This document shows positions 8,655 through 18,484 of a stretch of DNA of 64,000 nucleotides, piece after piece; position 1 is the first letter of the stretch, and each line of letters opens with the position of its first letter. The stretch comes from Cupriavidus phytohabitans (GTDB lineage: Bacteria > Pseudomonadota > Gammaproteobacteria > Burkholderiales > Burkholderiaceae). A program made the position numbers and the translations under genes. Under the pieces are notes generated by a model that did not search any database, was not told where the DNA came from, and was given only the letters and a program-made list of their open reading frames with translations. Location of the stretch: positions 17,195 through 81,194 of the forward strand of contig NZ_AUFE01000028.1 of assembly GCF_000426345.1 (NCBI RefSeq), read 5' to 3'.

Positions 8655-10051
8655 GCCAGACCACCATGACCACCTTGCAGGACGCCGCCGGCTGGATTGC
8701 CGGCGCGCGCGTTTCCGGCGACGGCGCCGTTGCGTTCTCGCGCGTGCAGACCGACAGCCGCACCGTCGAGCCCGGCGACCTGTTCGTCGCGCTGAAGGGC
8801 GAGCGCTTCGATGCGCATGACTTCATCGCCGACGTGGTGGCCAAAGGCGCCGCGGCCGTGCTGGTGAGCCGTGAAGTCGATGCTGGCGTGCCGGCCATTG
8901 TCGCCCCCGACACCCGCATCGCGCTGGGCGAGCTGGGTGCCGGCTGGCGCCGCCGGTTCACGCTGCCCGCGGTGGCGGTGACCGGCAGCAACGGCAAGAC
9001 CACGGTCAAGGAAATGATCGCGGCGATCTTCGCTGCGGCGGTGGGTGAAGACCAGCGCCTGGCCACCGGTGGCAACCTGAATAACGACATCGGCCTGCCG
9101 CTGACGGTGCTGCGCCTGCGCGCCACGCACAAGCTGGCAGTGCTGGAGCTCGGCATGAACCATCCGGGCGAGACCGTCTACCTGGCCGGCATCGCCCAGC
9201 CCACCGTGGCGGTCATCACCAACGCGCAGCGCGAGCACCAGGAATTCATGGTCAGCGTGGAAGCCGTGGCGCACGAGCACGCGGCCGCGATCGCGGCGCT
9301 GCCGGCGGACGGCGTGGCGGTATTCCCGCTCGACGAGGAAAGCGGCGGTGCCTATGCACCGGTCTGGCGCGAGGCCGCCGGTGCGCGCCGGGCGCTGTCG
9401 TTCGGCACCTCGCAGCGCGCGGACGTGCACGCCACCATGGCATTGGTCGACGGCGTGCAGGTAATGCAGGTGCGCGCGCCGGGCCATGCGTTTGAAGTCA
9501 GGCTTGCGCTGCTGGGCGAGCACAACGTGCGCAACGCGCTCGCGGCGATCGCCTGCGCGCTGGCCGCGGGCGTGCACGTGCCGGCGATCCAGGCGGGGCT
9601 GGCCGGCTTCCAGGCGGTCAAGGGCCGGCTGCAGGTGAAGTACACGCCGGGCGGCACGGTGGTCATCGACGACACCTACAACGCCAACCCCGATTCCATG
9701 CGCGCCGCCATCGACGTGCTGGCCGGTTTTGCCGCGCCGCGCATGCTGGTGCTGGGCGACATGGGCGAGGTCGGCAACCAGGGGCCGGCGTTCCACGAAG
9801 AGATCGGCGCCTACGCGCAGGCGCGCGGCGTCGACGCGCTGTGGGCCGCCGGCGAACTGGCCGTGCACGCGGTGCGCGCGTTCGGCGCCAACGGCCGCCA
9901 TTTCGGCAGCGTGGAAGACCTGGCAAAGGCCTTGGAGGAAGACAGCGGGGGCATGGTGGCGCAAGCGGGCGCCGTGCTGGTGAAGGGATCGCGCTTCATG
10001 CGCATGGAACGGATCGTCGCTGCGCTGGTCGCAGACACTTCCGCACATTAA
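8651..10051 (+). CDS. murF: UDP-MurNAc-tripeptide:D-alanyl-D-alanine ligase MurF
   Basis: A 466-aa Mur ligase that adds D-Ala-D-Ala to complete the UDP-MurNAc-pentapeptide. The P-loop GSNGKTTVKE begins at residue 112; the Mur-ligase central motif ELGMNHPGE and the C-terminal IDDTYNANPDSM are both present. The start was chosen at the ATGA overlap with murE. The open frame extends far upstream, but only as a shadow of murE. Confidence 0.97.
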   Translation: MSQTTMTTLQDAAGWIAGARVSGDGAVAFSRVQTDSRTVEPGDLFVALKGERFDAHDFIADVVAKGAAAVLVSREVDAGVPAIVAPDTRIALGELGAGWRRRFTLPAVAVTGSNGKTTVKEMIAAIFAAAVGEDQRLATGGNLNNDIGLPLTVLRLRATHKLAVLELGMNHPGETVYLAGIAQPTVAVITNAQREHQEFMVSVEAVAHEHAAAIAALPADGVAVFPLDEESGGAYAPVWREAAGARRALSFGTSQRADVHATMALVDGVQVMQVRAPGHAFEVRLALLGEHNVRNALAAIACALAAGVHVPAIQAGLAGFQAVKGRLQVKYTPGGTVVIDDTYNANPDSMRAAIDVLAGFAAPRMLVLGDMGEVGNQGPAFHEEIGAYAQARGVDALWAAGELAVHAVRAFGANGRHFGSVEDLAKALEEDSGGMVAQAGAVLVKGSRFMRMERIVAALVADTSAH

Positions 10052-10064
10052 CGAAGACAACACG

Positions 10065-11234
10065 ATGTTATTGGCTCTGGCCCAGTGGCTGCAAAACGAC
10101 TACAGCTTCCTCCGGGTCGTCAACTACCTGACATTCCGCGCGGTGATGGCAAACCTCACCGCGCTGCTGATCGGCCTGACGTTTGGTCCGTGGGTGATCC
10201 GCAAGCTGACCGAACTGAAGGTCGGCCAGGCGGTGCGCACCATCGGCCCGCAGACGCACCTGGTCAAGTCCGGCACGCCGACCATGGGCGGCGTGCTGGT
10301 GCTGGTGTCGATCGCCGTCTCGACACTGCTGTGGTGCGATTGGGGCAACCGCTTTATCTGGGTGGTGATGCTGGTCACCTTCGGCTATGGCGCCATCGGC
10401 TGGGTCGACGACTACCGCAAGGTGGTCTATCGGGACCCGCGCGGCATGTCGAGCCGCGAAAAGTTTTTCTGGCAGACGCTGATCGGCCTTGTGGCCGCGG
10501 TCTACCTGGCGTTCTCGGTGTCCGAAAGCAGCAATGTGCGGGTCTGGGAGCTGTTCCTGAACTGGGTCGAGGGCGGGCTGTCGCTCGACATGCCGTACAA
10601 GTCCAACCTGATCGTGCCTTTCTTCAAGGAGATCAGCTACCCGCTGGGCGTAGCCGGCTTCATCGTGCTGACCTACCTGGTGATCGTGGGCTCGAGCAAC
10701 GCCGTGAACCTGACCGATGGCCTGGACGGCCTGGTGATCATGCCGGTGGTGCTGGTCGGCGGCGGGCTGGGCGTGTTTGCCTACGTGATGGGCAACGCGG
10801 TCTACAGCAAGTACCTGCTGTTCCCGCATATCCCGGGCGCGGGGGAACTGCTGATCTTCTGTTCCGCGCTGGGTGGGGCAGGGCTGGCCTTCCTCTGGTT
10901 CAACGCGCACCCGGCACAGGTGTTCATGGGCGACGTGGGCGCCCTGGCGCTGGGCGGCGCGCTGGGCACGATCGCGGTGATCGTGCGCCAGGAGATCGTG
11001 CTGTTCGTGATGGGCGGCATCTTCGTGGTGGAAACGCTGTCCGTGATGGCGCAGGTCACATGGTTCAAGATCACCAAGCGCCGTTTTGGCGAGGGCAGGC
11101 GGCTGTTTCGGATGGCGCCGCTGCACCACCATTTCGAGCTGGGCGGCTGGAAGGAAACGCAGGTCACGGTGCGCTTCTGGATCATCACCATGTTGCTGGT
11201 GCTGATCGGGTTGTCGACGCTGAAGCTGCGTTAA
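10065..11234 (+). CDS. mraY: Phospho-MurNAc-pentapeptide transferase MraY
   Basis: A 389-aa integral membrane enzyme with about ten transmembrane helices. It transfers phospho-MurNAc-pentapeptide to undecaprenyl phosphate to make lipid I. Family signatures seen are KSGTPTMGG, WVDDYRK, the DGLDGL loop after NAVNLT, AHPAQVFMGDVG and APLHHHFELGGW. Thirteen bases separate it from murF, and 70 bases with no obvious gene separate it from murD. Confidence 0.98.
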   Translation: MLLALAQWLQNDYSFLRVVNYLTFRAVMANLTALLIGLTFGPWVIRKLTELKVGQAVRTIGPQTHLVKSGTPTMGGVLVLVSIAVSTLLWCDWGNRFIWVVMLVTFGYGAIGWVDDYRKVVYRDPRGMSSREKFFWQTLIGLVAAVYLAFSVSESSNVRVWELFLNWVEGGLSLDMPYKSNLIVPFFKEISYPLGVAGFIVLTYLVIVGSSNAVNLTDGLDGLVIMPVVLVGGGLGVFAYVMGNAVYSKYLLFPHIPGAGELLIFCSALGGAGLAFLWFNAHPAQVFMGDVGALALGGALGTIAVIVRQEIVLFVMGGIFVVETLSVMAQVTWFKITKRRFGEGRRLFRMAPLHHHFELGGWKETQVTVRFWIITMLLVLIGLSTLKLR

Positions 11235-11304
11235 TGGTTGTGCCGATGGCGATGGCCGCGGCGCTTTCTAAATAGAAACAGGAAACCAAAGGCAGGAAAT
11301 CGAA

Positions 11305-12816
11305 GTGTTTGGCGAGCTGCAGAAACCTCATGTGCTGGTACTTGGCCTCGGCGAATCGGGGCTGGCCATGGCGCGCTGGTGTGGCCTGAACGGCTGCGCG
11401 GTGCGCGTGGCCGACACGCGCGAGGCGCCCGCCAACCTTGTCTTCCTGCAGGCCGAGCTGACTTCGGCCGAGTTCGTGGGCGGCCCGTTCGCGGAAAGCC
11501 TGCTCGACGATATCGGCCTGGTGGCGATCAGCCCCGGCTTGTCGCCGCTGGACGCCGGCACCGGTGCCTTGCTGGCCGCCGCGCAGGCGCGCGGCATTCC
11601 GGTGTGGGGCGAGATCGAGCTGTTCGTGCGCGCGCTCAGGCACCTCGAAGCCGAATCCGGCTACGCGCCGAAGCTGCTCGCGATCACCGGCACCAATGGC
11701 AAGACCACCACCACGGCGCTGACGGGCCGGCTGGTCGAGCGCGCCGGCAAGACCGTGGCGGTGGCGGGCAATATCAGCCCGTCGGCGCTGGACAAGCTGT
11801 CGGCATGCATCGCCTCGGCCACGCTGCCGGAGGTGTGGGTGCTGGAACTCTCCAGCTTCCAGCTGGAGACCACGCATACGCTGGCCCCGGATGCGGCCAC
11901 CGTGCTCAACGTGAGCCAGGACCATCTCGACTGGCACGGCTCGATGGAAGCCTACGCCGCATCCAAGGCGCGCATCTTCGGGCCCGCCGGCAGCGAGTGC
12001 GTGCAGGTGCTGAACCGCAATGACAAGCTGACGCTGGACATGGCGCGGGCGGGCCGCAAGCCGGTGACCTTCGGCATCGACCTGCCGGAAGTGCCGGGCA
12101 GCTTCGGCATCCTGCGCGAGGGCGGCATGCCCTGGCTGGTGCTGGCCGAACCCGATTCGGAAGCGGAAGGGGAGGGCAAGCCGCGCCGCCGCAAGGCCGC
12201 CGAAGCTTCCGAGGAAGCCGTGCCGGTGCGCCACAAGCGCCTGATGCCGGCCGACGCGCTGCATATCCGCGGCATGCACAACGCCACCAATGCCATGGCG
12301 GCGCTGGCGCTGTGCCGTGCCATCGACCTGCCGATGAACGCCTTGCTGCACGGACTGCGCGAGTACCGCGGCGAGCCGCACCGCGTGGAGTGGGTGGCCA
12401 CCATCGATGACGTCGAGTATTTCGACGACAGCAAGGGCACCAATGTCGGCGCAACCGTGGCCGCGCTGTCCGGGCTGGACAAGCGCGTGGTGCTGATCGC
12501 CGGCGGCGAAGGCAAGGGCCAGGACTTCTCGCCGCTGGCCGCGCCGGTGGCGCAATACGCGCGCGCAGTCGTGCTGATCGGCCGCGCTGCCGCCGAGTTG
12601 CGCGATGCGTTGCAGGGCAGCGGCGCCAGCCTGGCCGATGCCGCCACGCTGGAAGAAGCCGTGGCCAAGGCCACGGAACTGGCCGAACGCGGTGACGTCG
12701 TGCTGCTGTCGCCGGCCTGCGCCAGCCTCGACATGTTCCGCAACTACGTGCACCGCGCCGAGGTATTCCGCGCCGCGGTGGAAGAACTGGCCCTGTCCCG
12801 GGGGATCCTGCCATGA
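11305..12816 (+). CDS. murD: UDP-MurNAc-L-alanine:D-glutamate ligase MurD
   Basis: Adds D-glutamate to UDP-MurNAc-L-Ala. The product is 503 aa, longer than the roughly 440 aa of the E. coli enzyme. Much of the excess is a charged Arg/Lys/Glu-rich insertion at about residues 284-313. An N-terminal UDP-binding Rossmann fold (VLVLGLGESGLAMARW) and the ATP loop GTNGKTT at 129-135 are present, as is the YFDDSKGTNVGAT motif. Translation starts at GTG 11305, supported by an upstream AGGAAA; similarity begins at that codon. Confidence 0.96.
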   Translation: MFGELQKPHVLVLGLGESGLAMARWCGLNGCAVRVADTREAPANLVFLQAELTSAEFVGGPFAESLLDDIGLVAISPGLSPLDAGTGALLAAAQARGIPVWGEIELFVRALRHLEAESGYAPKLLAITGTNGKTTTTALTGRLVERAGKTVAVAGNISPSALDKLSACIASATLPEVWVLELSSFQLETTHTLAPDAATVLNVSQDHLDWHGSMEAYAASKARIFGPAGSECVQVLNRNDKLTLDMARAGRKPVTFGIDLPEVPGSFGILREGGMPWLVLAEPDSEAEGEGKPRRRKAAEASEEAVPVRHKRLMPADALHIRGMHNATNAMAALALCRAIDLPMNALLHGLREYRGEPHRVEWVATIDDVEYFDDSKGTNVGATVAALSGLDKRVVLIAGGEGKGQDFSPLAAPVAQYARAVVLIGRAAAELRDALQGSGASLADAATLEEAVAKATELAERGDVVLLSPACASLDMFRNYVHRAEVFRAAVEELALSRGILP

Positions 12817-14054
12817 GCGACGCGCAGGTCAAGCGCAGCGGGTTTATCGGCGCCACCATCGGCAATGCCTGGGGTGGCCTGCGTGACGCGGTATCGGGCG
12901 TCAAGCCCACGCGCTCGCGCATGATGGAGTACGACCAGCCGCTGCTGTGGGTCGCGATCATGCTGCTCGCGCTCGGCCTGGTGATGGTCTTTTCGGCCTC
13001 GATCGCGCTGCCGGATTCGCCGCGCTACGCCAACTACCGCGAAAGCCATTTCCTGATGCGGCATGCGTTTGCGCTGTTTATCGGGCTCTCGGTCGGGCTG
13101 GTGGCGTTCCAGGTGCCGGTGAAGGTATGGGACCGCTATGCGCCCAAGCTCTTTGTCGTCGCGCTGATCCTGCTGGTGATCGTGCTGGTGCCGTTCGTCG
13201 GCAAGGGCGTGAACGGGGCGCGCCGCTGGATCCCGCTGGGCGTGATGAATTTCCAGCCGTCCGAGCTGATGAAGCTGGCGGTGGTGCTGTATGCCGCCAA
13301 CTACACCGTGCGCAAGCAGGAGTGGATGCAGACCGTGGCCAAGGGCTTCCTGCCGATGGGCGTGGCGGTGGTGGTGGTCGGCATGCTGCTGCTGCTCGAG
13401 CCCGACATGGGCGCGTTCCTGGTGATCGCGGCGGTGGCGATGGGCATCCTGTTCCTGGGCGGCATCAACGGCAAGCTGTTCGCCGGGCTGGTCGGCGTGG
13501 CAGTGGGCGCGTTCGCGCTGCTGATCACGGCGTCGCCGTGGCGGCGCGAGCGGATCTTTGCCTACCTGAACCCGTGGGAAGAGAGCAACGCGCTGGGCAA
13601 GGCCTACCAGCTGACGCACTCGCTGATCGCCTTCGGACGCGGCGAGTGGACTGGAGTCGGGCTGGGCGGCAGCATCGAGAAGCTGCATTACCTGCCCGAG
13701 GCGCATACCGACTTCATCCTCGCGGTGATCGGCGAGGAATTCGGCTTTGTCGGCGTGCTGGTGGTGATCGTGCTCTTCTACTGGCTGGTGCGGCGCGCCT
13801 TCAATATCGGCCGCATCGCGCTGCAGCTCGACCGCACCTTTGCCGGCCTGGTGGCCAAGGGCATCGGTGTGTGGATCGGCTGGCAGACCTTCATCAACAT
13901 GGGCGTGAACCTGGGCCTGCTGCCGACCAAGGGGCTGACGCTGCCGCTGGTGAGCTATGGCGGGTCGGGGATTCTGATGAACTGCGTGGCGTTGGCGATC
14001 CTGCTGCGTATCGATTATGAAAATCGCGTGCTGATGCGTGGAGGGAAGGTATGA
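12813..14054 (+). CDS. ftsW: Septal peptidoglycan glycosyltransferase FtsW
   Basis: A 413-aa SEDS-family polytopic membrane protein that polymerises lipid II with FtsI at the division site. An N-terminal cytoplasmic tail of about 45 residues is followed by about ten transmembrane helices. SEDS hallmarks are GARRWIPLG, QPSELMKLA, LEPDMGAFLVI, the EAHTDFILAVIGEEFG loop and LPLVSYGGSG near the end. It overlaps both murD and murG by ATGA. Confidence 0.97.
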   Translation: MSDAQVKRSGFIGATIGNAWGGLRDAVSGVKPTRSRMMEYDQPLLWVAIMLLALGLVMVFSASIALPDSPRYANYRESHFLMRHAFALFIGLSVGLVAFQVPVKVWDRYAPKLFVVALILLVIVLVPFVGKGVNGARRWIPLGVMNFQPSELMKLAVVLYAANYTVRKQEWMQTVAKGFLPMGVAVVVVGMLLLLEPDMGAFLVIAAVAMGILFLGGINGKLFAGLVGVAVGAFALLITASPWRRERIFAYLNPWEESNALGKAYQLTHSLIAFGRGEWTGVGLGGSIEKLHYLPEAHTDFILAVIGEEFGFVGVLVVIVLFYWLVRRAFNIGRIALQLDRTFAGLVAKGIGVWIGWQTFINMGVNLGLLPTKGLTLPLVSYGGSGILMNCVALAILLRIDYENRVLMRGGKV

Positions 14055-15121
14055 CGCAGCCACGCACCCTGCTCGTGATGGCCGGCGGCACCGGGGGACA
14101 TGTGTTCCCGGGGCTGGCGGTCGCGCATGCGTTGCGCGAGCAGGGCTGGAACATCGTCTGGCTGGGCAACCGCACCGGCATGGAAGCCACGCTGGTGCCC
14201 AAACACGATATCCCGATGGAATTCATCCAGTTCGGCGGGCTGCGTGGCAAGGGGCTGGTGACCAAGTTCCTGCTGCCGCTGAGCCTGCTGCGCGCATTCT
14301 GGCAGAGCATCGGCGCGCTGCGCCGGGTAAAGCCGAACGTGGTGCTGGGCATGGGCGGGTATATCACCTTCCCGGCTGGCATGATGGCCTCGCTGCTGGG
14401 CCGCCCCCTGGTGCTGCACGAGCAGAACTCGATCGCCGGCCTGGCCAACAAGGTGCTGGCCAAGGTGGCCGACCGCGTGCTGTGCGCGTTCCCGGACACG
14501 CTGCCCGGCGGCGAATGGATCGGCAACCCGGTGCGCGAGGAACTGGCGCACCTGGATGCGCCCGAGTCCCGTTACGACCAGCGTACCGGTCCGCTGCGCA
14601 TCCTGGTGGTGGGCGGCAGCCTGGGTGCCGCGGCGCTGAACGAGGTGGTGCCGAAGGCGATCGCGCTGTTGCCGGAAAGCGAGCGTCCGGTGGTGACGCA
14701 CCAGGCCGGTGCCAAACAGATCGACACGCTGCGCGCCAACTACGCGGCGGCGCAGGTGCCGGCGCAGACCCTGCCGTTCATCGACGACATGGCGCGTGCC
14801 TATGCCGATGCCGACCTGGTGATCTGCCGCGCCGGCGCAATGACGGTGTCGGAAGTGGCCGCGGCGGGCGTGGCGGCGCTGTTCGTGCCGTTCCCGCATG
14901 CCGTGGACGACCACCAGACCACCAACGCAAAGTTTTTGTCCAGCCAGGGCGCGGCCCTGCTGGTGCAGCAAGACGACCTGACGGCCGAGGGCCTGGCGCA
15001 AACCATCGCCAGCCTGACCCGGCCGCAGCTGAAAGACATGGCGCGCCTGGCGCGCGGACTGGCCAAGCCTGAGGCAACCCGGCGCGTCGCCGAGGTGTGC
15101 AGCCAGCTGGCCAGGGACTGA
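14051..15121 (+). CDS. murG: Lipid II synthase MurG (UDP-GlcNAc transferase)
   Basis: A 356-aa GT-B glycosyltransferase acting on the inner face of the cytoplasmic membrane, adding GlcNAc to lipid I. Visible are the GGTGGHVFPGLAVA loop, GMGGYITFPAGMMA, HEQNSIAGLANK, and the donor-binding CRAGAMTVSEVAAAG and PFPHAVDDHQTTNA. Its start overlaps the ftsW stop; 21 bases separate it from murC. Confidence 0.98.
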   Translation: MTQPRTLLVMAGGTGGHVFPGLAVAHALREQGWNIVWLGNRTGMEATLVPKHDIPMEFIQFGGLRGKGLVTKFLLPLSLLRAFWQSIGALRRVKPNVVLGMGGYITFPAGMMASLLGRPLVLHEQNSIAGLANKVLAKVADRVLCAFPDTLPGGEWIGNPVREELAHLDAPESRYDQRTGPLRILVVGGSLGAAALNEVVPKAIALLPESERPVVTHQAGAKQIDTLRANYAAAQVPAQTLPFIDDMARAYADADLVICRAGAMTVSEVAAAGVAALFVPFPHAVDDHQTTNAKFLSSQGAALLVQQDDLTAEGLAQTIASLTRPQLKDMARLARGLAKPEATRRVAEVCSQLARD

Positions 15122-15142
15122 AATGAGCGAAGCAGCAATCCA

Positions 15143-16570
15143 ATGAAGCATATCGTCAAAAACATCCACTTCGTGGGCATCGGCGGGGCCGGCATGAGCG
15201 GCATCGCCGAGGTCCTGCTGAACCTGGGCTACAAGGTCTCGGGTTCCGACGTGGGCAGCAATGCCGCCACGCGGCGCCTGGCGTCGCTGGGCGCAACGGT
15301 CATGCACGGGCATGACGCGGCCAACGTGACCGGCGCCAATGCCGTGGTGGTGTCGACCGCGGTCAGCGGCGACAACCCCGAGGTGCTGGCCGCTCGCAGC
15401 AAGCGCATCCCGGTGGTGCCGCGCGCGGTGATGCTGGCCGAACTGATGCGCCTGAAGCAGGGCGTGGCCATCGCCGGTACGCACGGCAAGACCACCACCA
15501 CCAGCCTGGTGGCATCGGTGCTGGCAGAGGGCGGGCTGGACCCGACCTTCGTCATTGGCGGCCGGCTCAACTCCGCGGGCGCCAACGCGCGCCTGGGCAC
15601 CGGCGACTTCATCGTGGCCGAGGCGGATGAGTCCGACGCGTCGTTCCTGAACCTGTTCCCGGTCATCGAGGTCATCACCAATATCGATGCCGACCACATG
15701 GACACCTACGGGCACGATTTCGCCCGGCTCAAGCAGGCGTTCATCGAATTCACGCAGCGCCTGCCGTTCTACGGCATCGCCGTGCTGTGCGTGGACGATC
15801 CCAACGTGCGCGAGATCCTGCCGCTAGTGTCCAAGCCGGTGGTGCGCTACGGGTTTGCCGAAGACGCGCAGATCCGCGCGGTGGACGCGCGCGCGGTCGA
15901 TGGGCAGATGCACTTCACCGTGATGCGCCAGCTCAACGGCCATACCGAGCCGCCGCTGGACATCGTGCTGAACCTGCCCGGCATGCACAACGTGCAGAAC
16001 GCGCTGGCGGCGATCGCCATTGCCACCGAGCTGGAAGTGCCGGACGCCGCCATCGTCAAGGCGCTGCGCGAGTTCCACGGCGTGGGCCGCCGCTTCCAGC
16101 GCTACGGCGAAGTGGCCACCACCGACGGTGCCGGCACCTTCACGCTGGTGGACGACTACGGCCACCACCCGGTGGAAATGGCTGCCACGCTGGCCGCGGC
16201 GCGCGGCGCGTTCCCGGGCCGCCGCCTGGTGCTGGCGTTCCAGCCGCACCGATTCACTCGTACGCGGGATTGCTTTGAGGACTTCGTCAAAGTGCTGGGC
16301 ACCGTCGATGCCCTGCTGCTGTCCGAGGTCTATGCCGCCGGCGAGACCCCGATCGTGGCCGCCGACGGCCGTGCGCTGACCCGCGCGTTGCGCGTGGCCG
16401 GCAAGGTAGAACCTGTTTTCGTGGAGCAGATGGAAGAGATGCCGCAGGCCATCCTGAATGCTGTCCGGCCCGGCGACGTGGTCGTGACGATGGGCGCCGG
16501 CTCGATCGGCGGCGTGCCGGGGCAACTGGTGTCATACCAGCAGACGCAACAGTCGGGAGGCCAGCAATGA
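15143..16570 (+). CDS. murC: UDP-N-acetylmuramate:L-alanine ligase MurC
   Basis: A 475-aa Mur ligase adding the first amino acid to UDP-MurNAc. The N-terminal GIGGAGMSGIAEVLLNLGY motif binds the UDP moiety, and the GTHGKTTTT loop at residues 112-120 binds ATP. A central NIDADHMDTYG and the C-terminal VDDYGHHPVE complete the family pattern. It overlaps ddl by ATGA. Confidence 0.98.
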   Translation: MKHIVKNIHFVGIGGAGMSGIAEVLLNLGYKVSGSDVGSNAATRRLASLGATVMHGHDAANVTGANAVVVSTAVSGDNPEVLAARSKRIPVVPRAVMLAELMRLKQGVAIAGTHGKTTTTSLVASVLAEGGLDPTFVIGGRLNSAGANARLGTGDFIVAEADESDASFLNLFPVIEVITNIDADHMDTYGHDFARLKQAFIEFTQRLPFYGIAVLCVDDPNVREILPLVSKPVVRYGFAEDAQIRAVDARAVDGQMHFTVMRQLNGHTEPPLDIVLNLPGMHNVQNALAAIAIATELEVPDAAIVKALREFHGVGRRFQRYGEVATTDGAGTFTLVDDYGHHPVEMAATLAAARGAFPGRRLVLAFQPHRFTRTRDCFEDFVKVLGTVDALLLSEVYAAGETPIVAADGRALTRALRVAGKVEPVFVEQMEEMPQAILNAVRPGDVVVTMGAGSIGGVPGQLVSYQQTQQSGGQQ

Positions 16571-17550
16571 GCTTCGTCGCCCATCCCAATATCGATCCCA
16601 AGTCGCTGGGCAAGGTCGGCGTGCTGTTCGGCGGCCGTTCCGCCGAGCGCGAGATCTCGCTGATGTCGGGCAACGGCGTGCTGGCCGCGCTGCAGTCGCG
16701 CGGCGTCGACGCGCATGGCTTCGATCCCGGCCTGCAAAGCGTAGCCGAGCTTGCCGCGGCCAAATTCGACCGCGTCTTTATCGCGCTGCACGGCCGCTAC
16801 GGCGAAGACGGCACCATCCAGGGCCTGCTGGAACAGCTGGGCGTGCCCTACACCGGCAGCGGCGTGCTGGCGTCGGCGCTGGCGATGGACAAGCAGGCCA
16901 CCAAGCGCCTGTGGACCACCCATGACCTGCCCACGCCGCGCTTCGCCATGCTGCACGCCGACTCGGATTTCGACGCGGTGGTTGCCGACCTGGGCCTGCC
17001 GCTGATCGTCAAGCCGGCGCGCGAAGGCTCGTCGATCGGCCTGACCAAGGTGACGGCGGCCGACCAGATGCGCGAGGCGTTCGAGAAAGCCGAGGCGCTG
17101 GACAACGACGTCATCGCCGAGACCTTCATCGACGGCGCCGAGCTGACCTGCCCGATCGTGGGCGAGGGCGACACCGCCGAAGCGCTGCCGGTGATCCGCA
17201 TCGTCGCGCCCGAAGCCAACTACGACTATCAAAATAAATATTTTACTGACGATACCCAATACTTGTGTCCGTCAGGGCTGGACCCCGAAATCGAGAAGGA
17301 AGTCCAGGCGCTGGCGGTGCAGTCCTACCGCGTGCTGGGCTGCCGCGGCTGGGCGCGCGCCGACGTGATGCTGCGCGCCGACGGCAAGCCTTTCCTGCTC
17401 GAGATGAATACCTCGCCAGGCATGACCGGCCACTCGCTGGTGCCGATGGCGGCGCGCGCGGTCGGCATCAGCTACGAGGACTTCGTGCTGCAGGTGGTGG
17501 CCGCCGCGACGCTGGACCTGCACCCGAACGAGCACTGGAAGCCCGAATAA
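16567..17550 (+). CDS. ddl: D-alanine:D-alanine ligase
   Basis: A 327-aa ATP-grasp enzyme making the D-Ala-D-Ala dipeptide used by MurF. Signatures are GVLFGGRSAEREISLMSG near the start, HGRYGEDGTIQG, the lysine-containing IVKPAREGSSIG, and the metal-binding FLLEMNTSPGMTGHSL at the C-terminus. The YDYQNKY loop is encoded by an unusually A/T-rich patch (17226-17275), quite unlike the rest of the gene. The position inside the cluster corresponds to DdlB. Confidence 0.97.
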   Translation: MSFVAHPNIDPKSLGKVGVLFGGRSAEREISLMSGNGVLAALQSRGVDAHGFDPGLQSVAELAAAKFDRVFIALHGRYGEDGTIQGLLEQLGVPYTGSGVLASALAMDKQATKRLWTTHDLPTPRFAMLHADSDFDAVVADLGLPLIVKPAREGSSIGLTKVTAADQMREAFEKAEALDNDVIAETFIDGAELTCPIVGEGDTAEALPVIRIVAPEANYDYQNKYFTDDTQYLCPSGLDPEIEKEVQALAVQSYRVLGCRGWARADVMLRADGKPFLLEMNTSPGMTGHSLVPMAARAVGISYEDFVLQVVAAATLDLHPNEHWKPE

Positions 17551-17569
17551 CCGAGAACCCGCCTGGACC

Positions 17570-18484
17570 ATGTGGCATAACGCACGCCTGCTCAACCTGA
17601 TCGCCACCACGCTGTACGCCGTGGTGGCGTTGATGGCGCTCGCGGCCGGCCTGCTGTGGCTGGCGCAGCGGCCGGTGTTTGCCATCACCCACGTGGAGAT
17701 CGCGCCGATGGACGGCGGCGCGCTGCGCCACGTGAACGCCCCCAGCGTGCGTGCCAGCGCGCTGGGCAAGCTGTCGGGCAACTTCTTCACGCTCGACCTG
17801 ACCGCGGCACGGCAGGCGTTCGAGTCGGTGCCGTGGGTGCGGCGCGCCAGCGTGCGGCGCGAGTGGCCCAACGGCCTGGCCGTGGAGGTCGAGGAGCACG
17901 AGGCGCTGGGGACGTGGGGCTCGCCGGAGAGCGGGCGCCTGCTCAATACCTACGGCGAGATCTTCGTGGCCAACACCGCCGAGGCGGAAGAAGACGCACA
18001 GCTGCTGGCGCTTGACGGGCCGCCGGACAGCGAGGGCGACGTGATCGAGAAGCTCGAGGTCATGCGCCAGTGGTTCAAGCCATTGCATACCGAGCCGCTG
18101 GCGGTGACGCTGTCGGGCCGCTATGCCTGGCGGGCCAGGCTGTCCAACGGCATGGTGGTCGAGCTTGGCCGCGAGCAGAACGATGAAGACCGCGCTGCAA
18201 TGGACAAGCGGGTCAGGCGGTTCGTCGCTGCGTGGCCGCAGGTCACCGAGCAGTGGGGCAAGCAGATCGACTACGCCGACCTGCGTTATCCCAACGGCTT
18301 TGCCATCCGTGCCGCCAACGCCCGCTTCCTGACCGAGGCGCAGATCGCCGCGGCGGTGCGGGCCGAGAAGGCGGAGCGGGCAGCGAAGGCGGCCCGGGCT
18401 ACGCAGGCGGCAGCAGCGGTTTCCGGTACTTCCAACAACAATCCGACGCGACTGAAGAGCAAGAACGCGGAGAAAACCCGATGA
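17570..18484 (+). CDS. ftsQ: Cell division protein FtsQ
   Basis: A 304-aa bitopic division protein. It has a short cytoplasmic tail, one transmembrane helix (residues about 10-31), then a POTRA domain beginning FAITHVEIAPMDGG. The FtsQ domain follows, with VPWVRRASVRREWPNGLAVEVEEHEA, a highly conserved signature. It links FtsL and FtsB to the early divisome. The C-terminal 45 residues are Ala/Lys-rich and low in complexity. The stop overlaps ftsA by ATGA. Confidence 0.96.
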   Translation: MWHNARLLNLIATTLYAVVALMALAAGLLWLAQRPVFAITHVEIAPMDGGALRHVNAPSVRASALGKLSGNFFTLDLTAARQAFESVPWVRRASVRREWPNGLAVEVEEHEALGTWGSPESGRLLNTYGEIFVANTAEAEEDAQLLALDGPPDSEGDVIEKLEVMRQWFKPLHTEPLAVTLSGRYAWRARLSNGMVVELGREQNDEDRAAMDKRVRRFVAAWPQVTEQWGKQIDYADLRYPNGFAIRAANARFLTEAQIAAAVRAEKAERAAKAARATQAAAAVSGTSNNNPTRLKSKNAEKTR

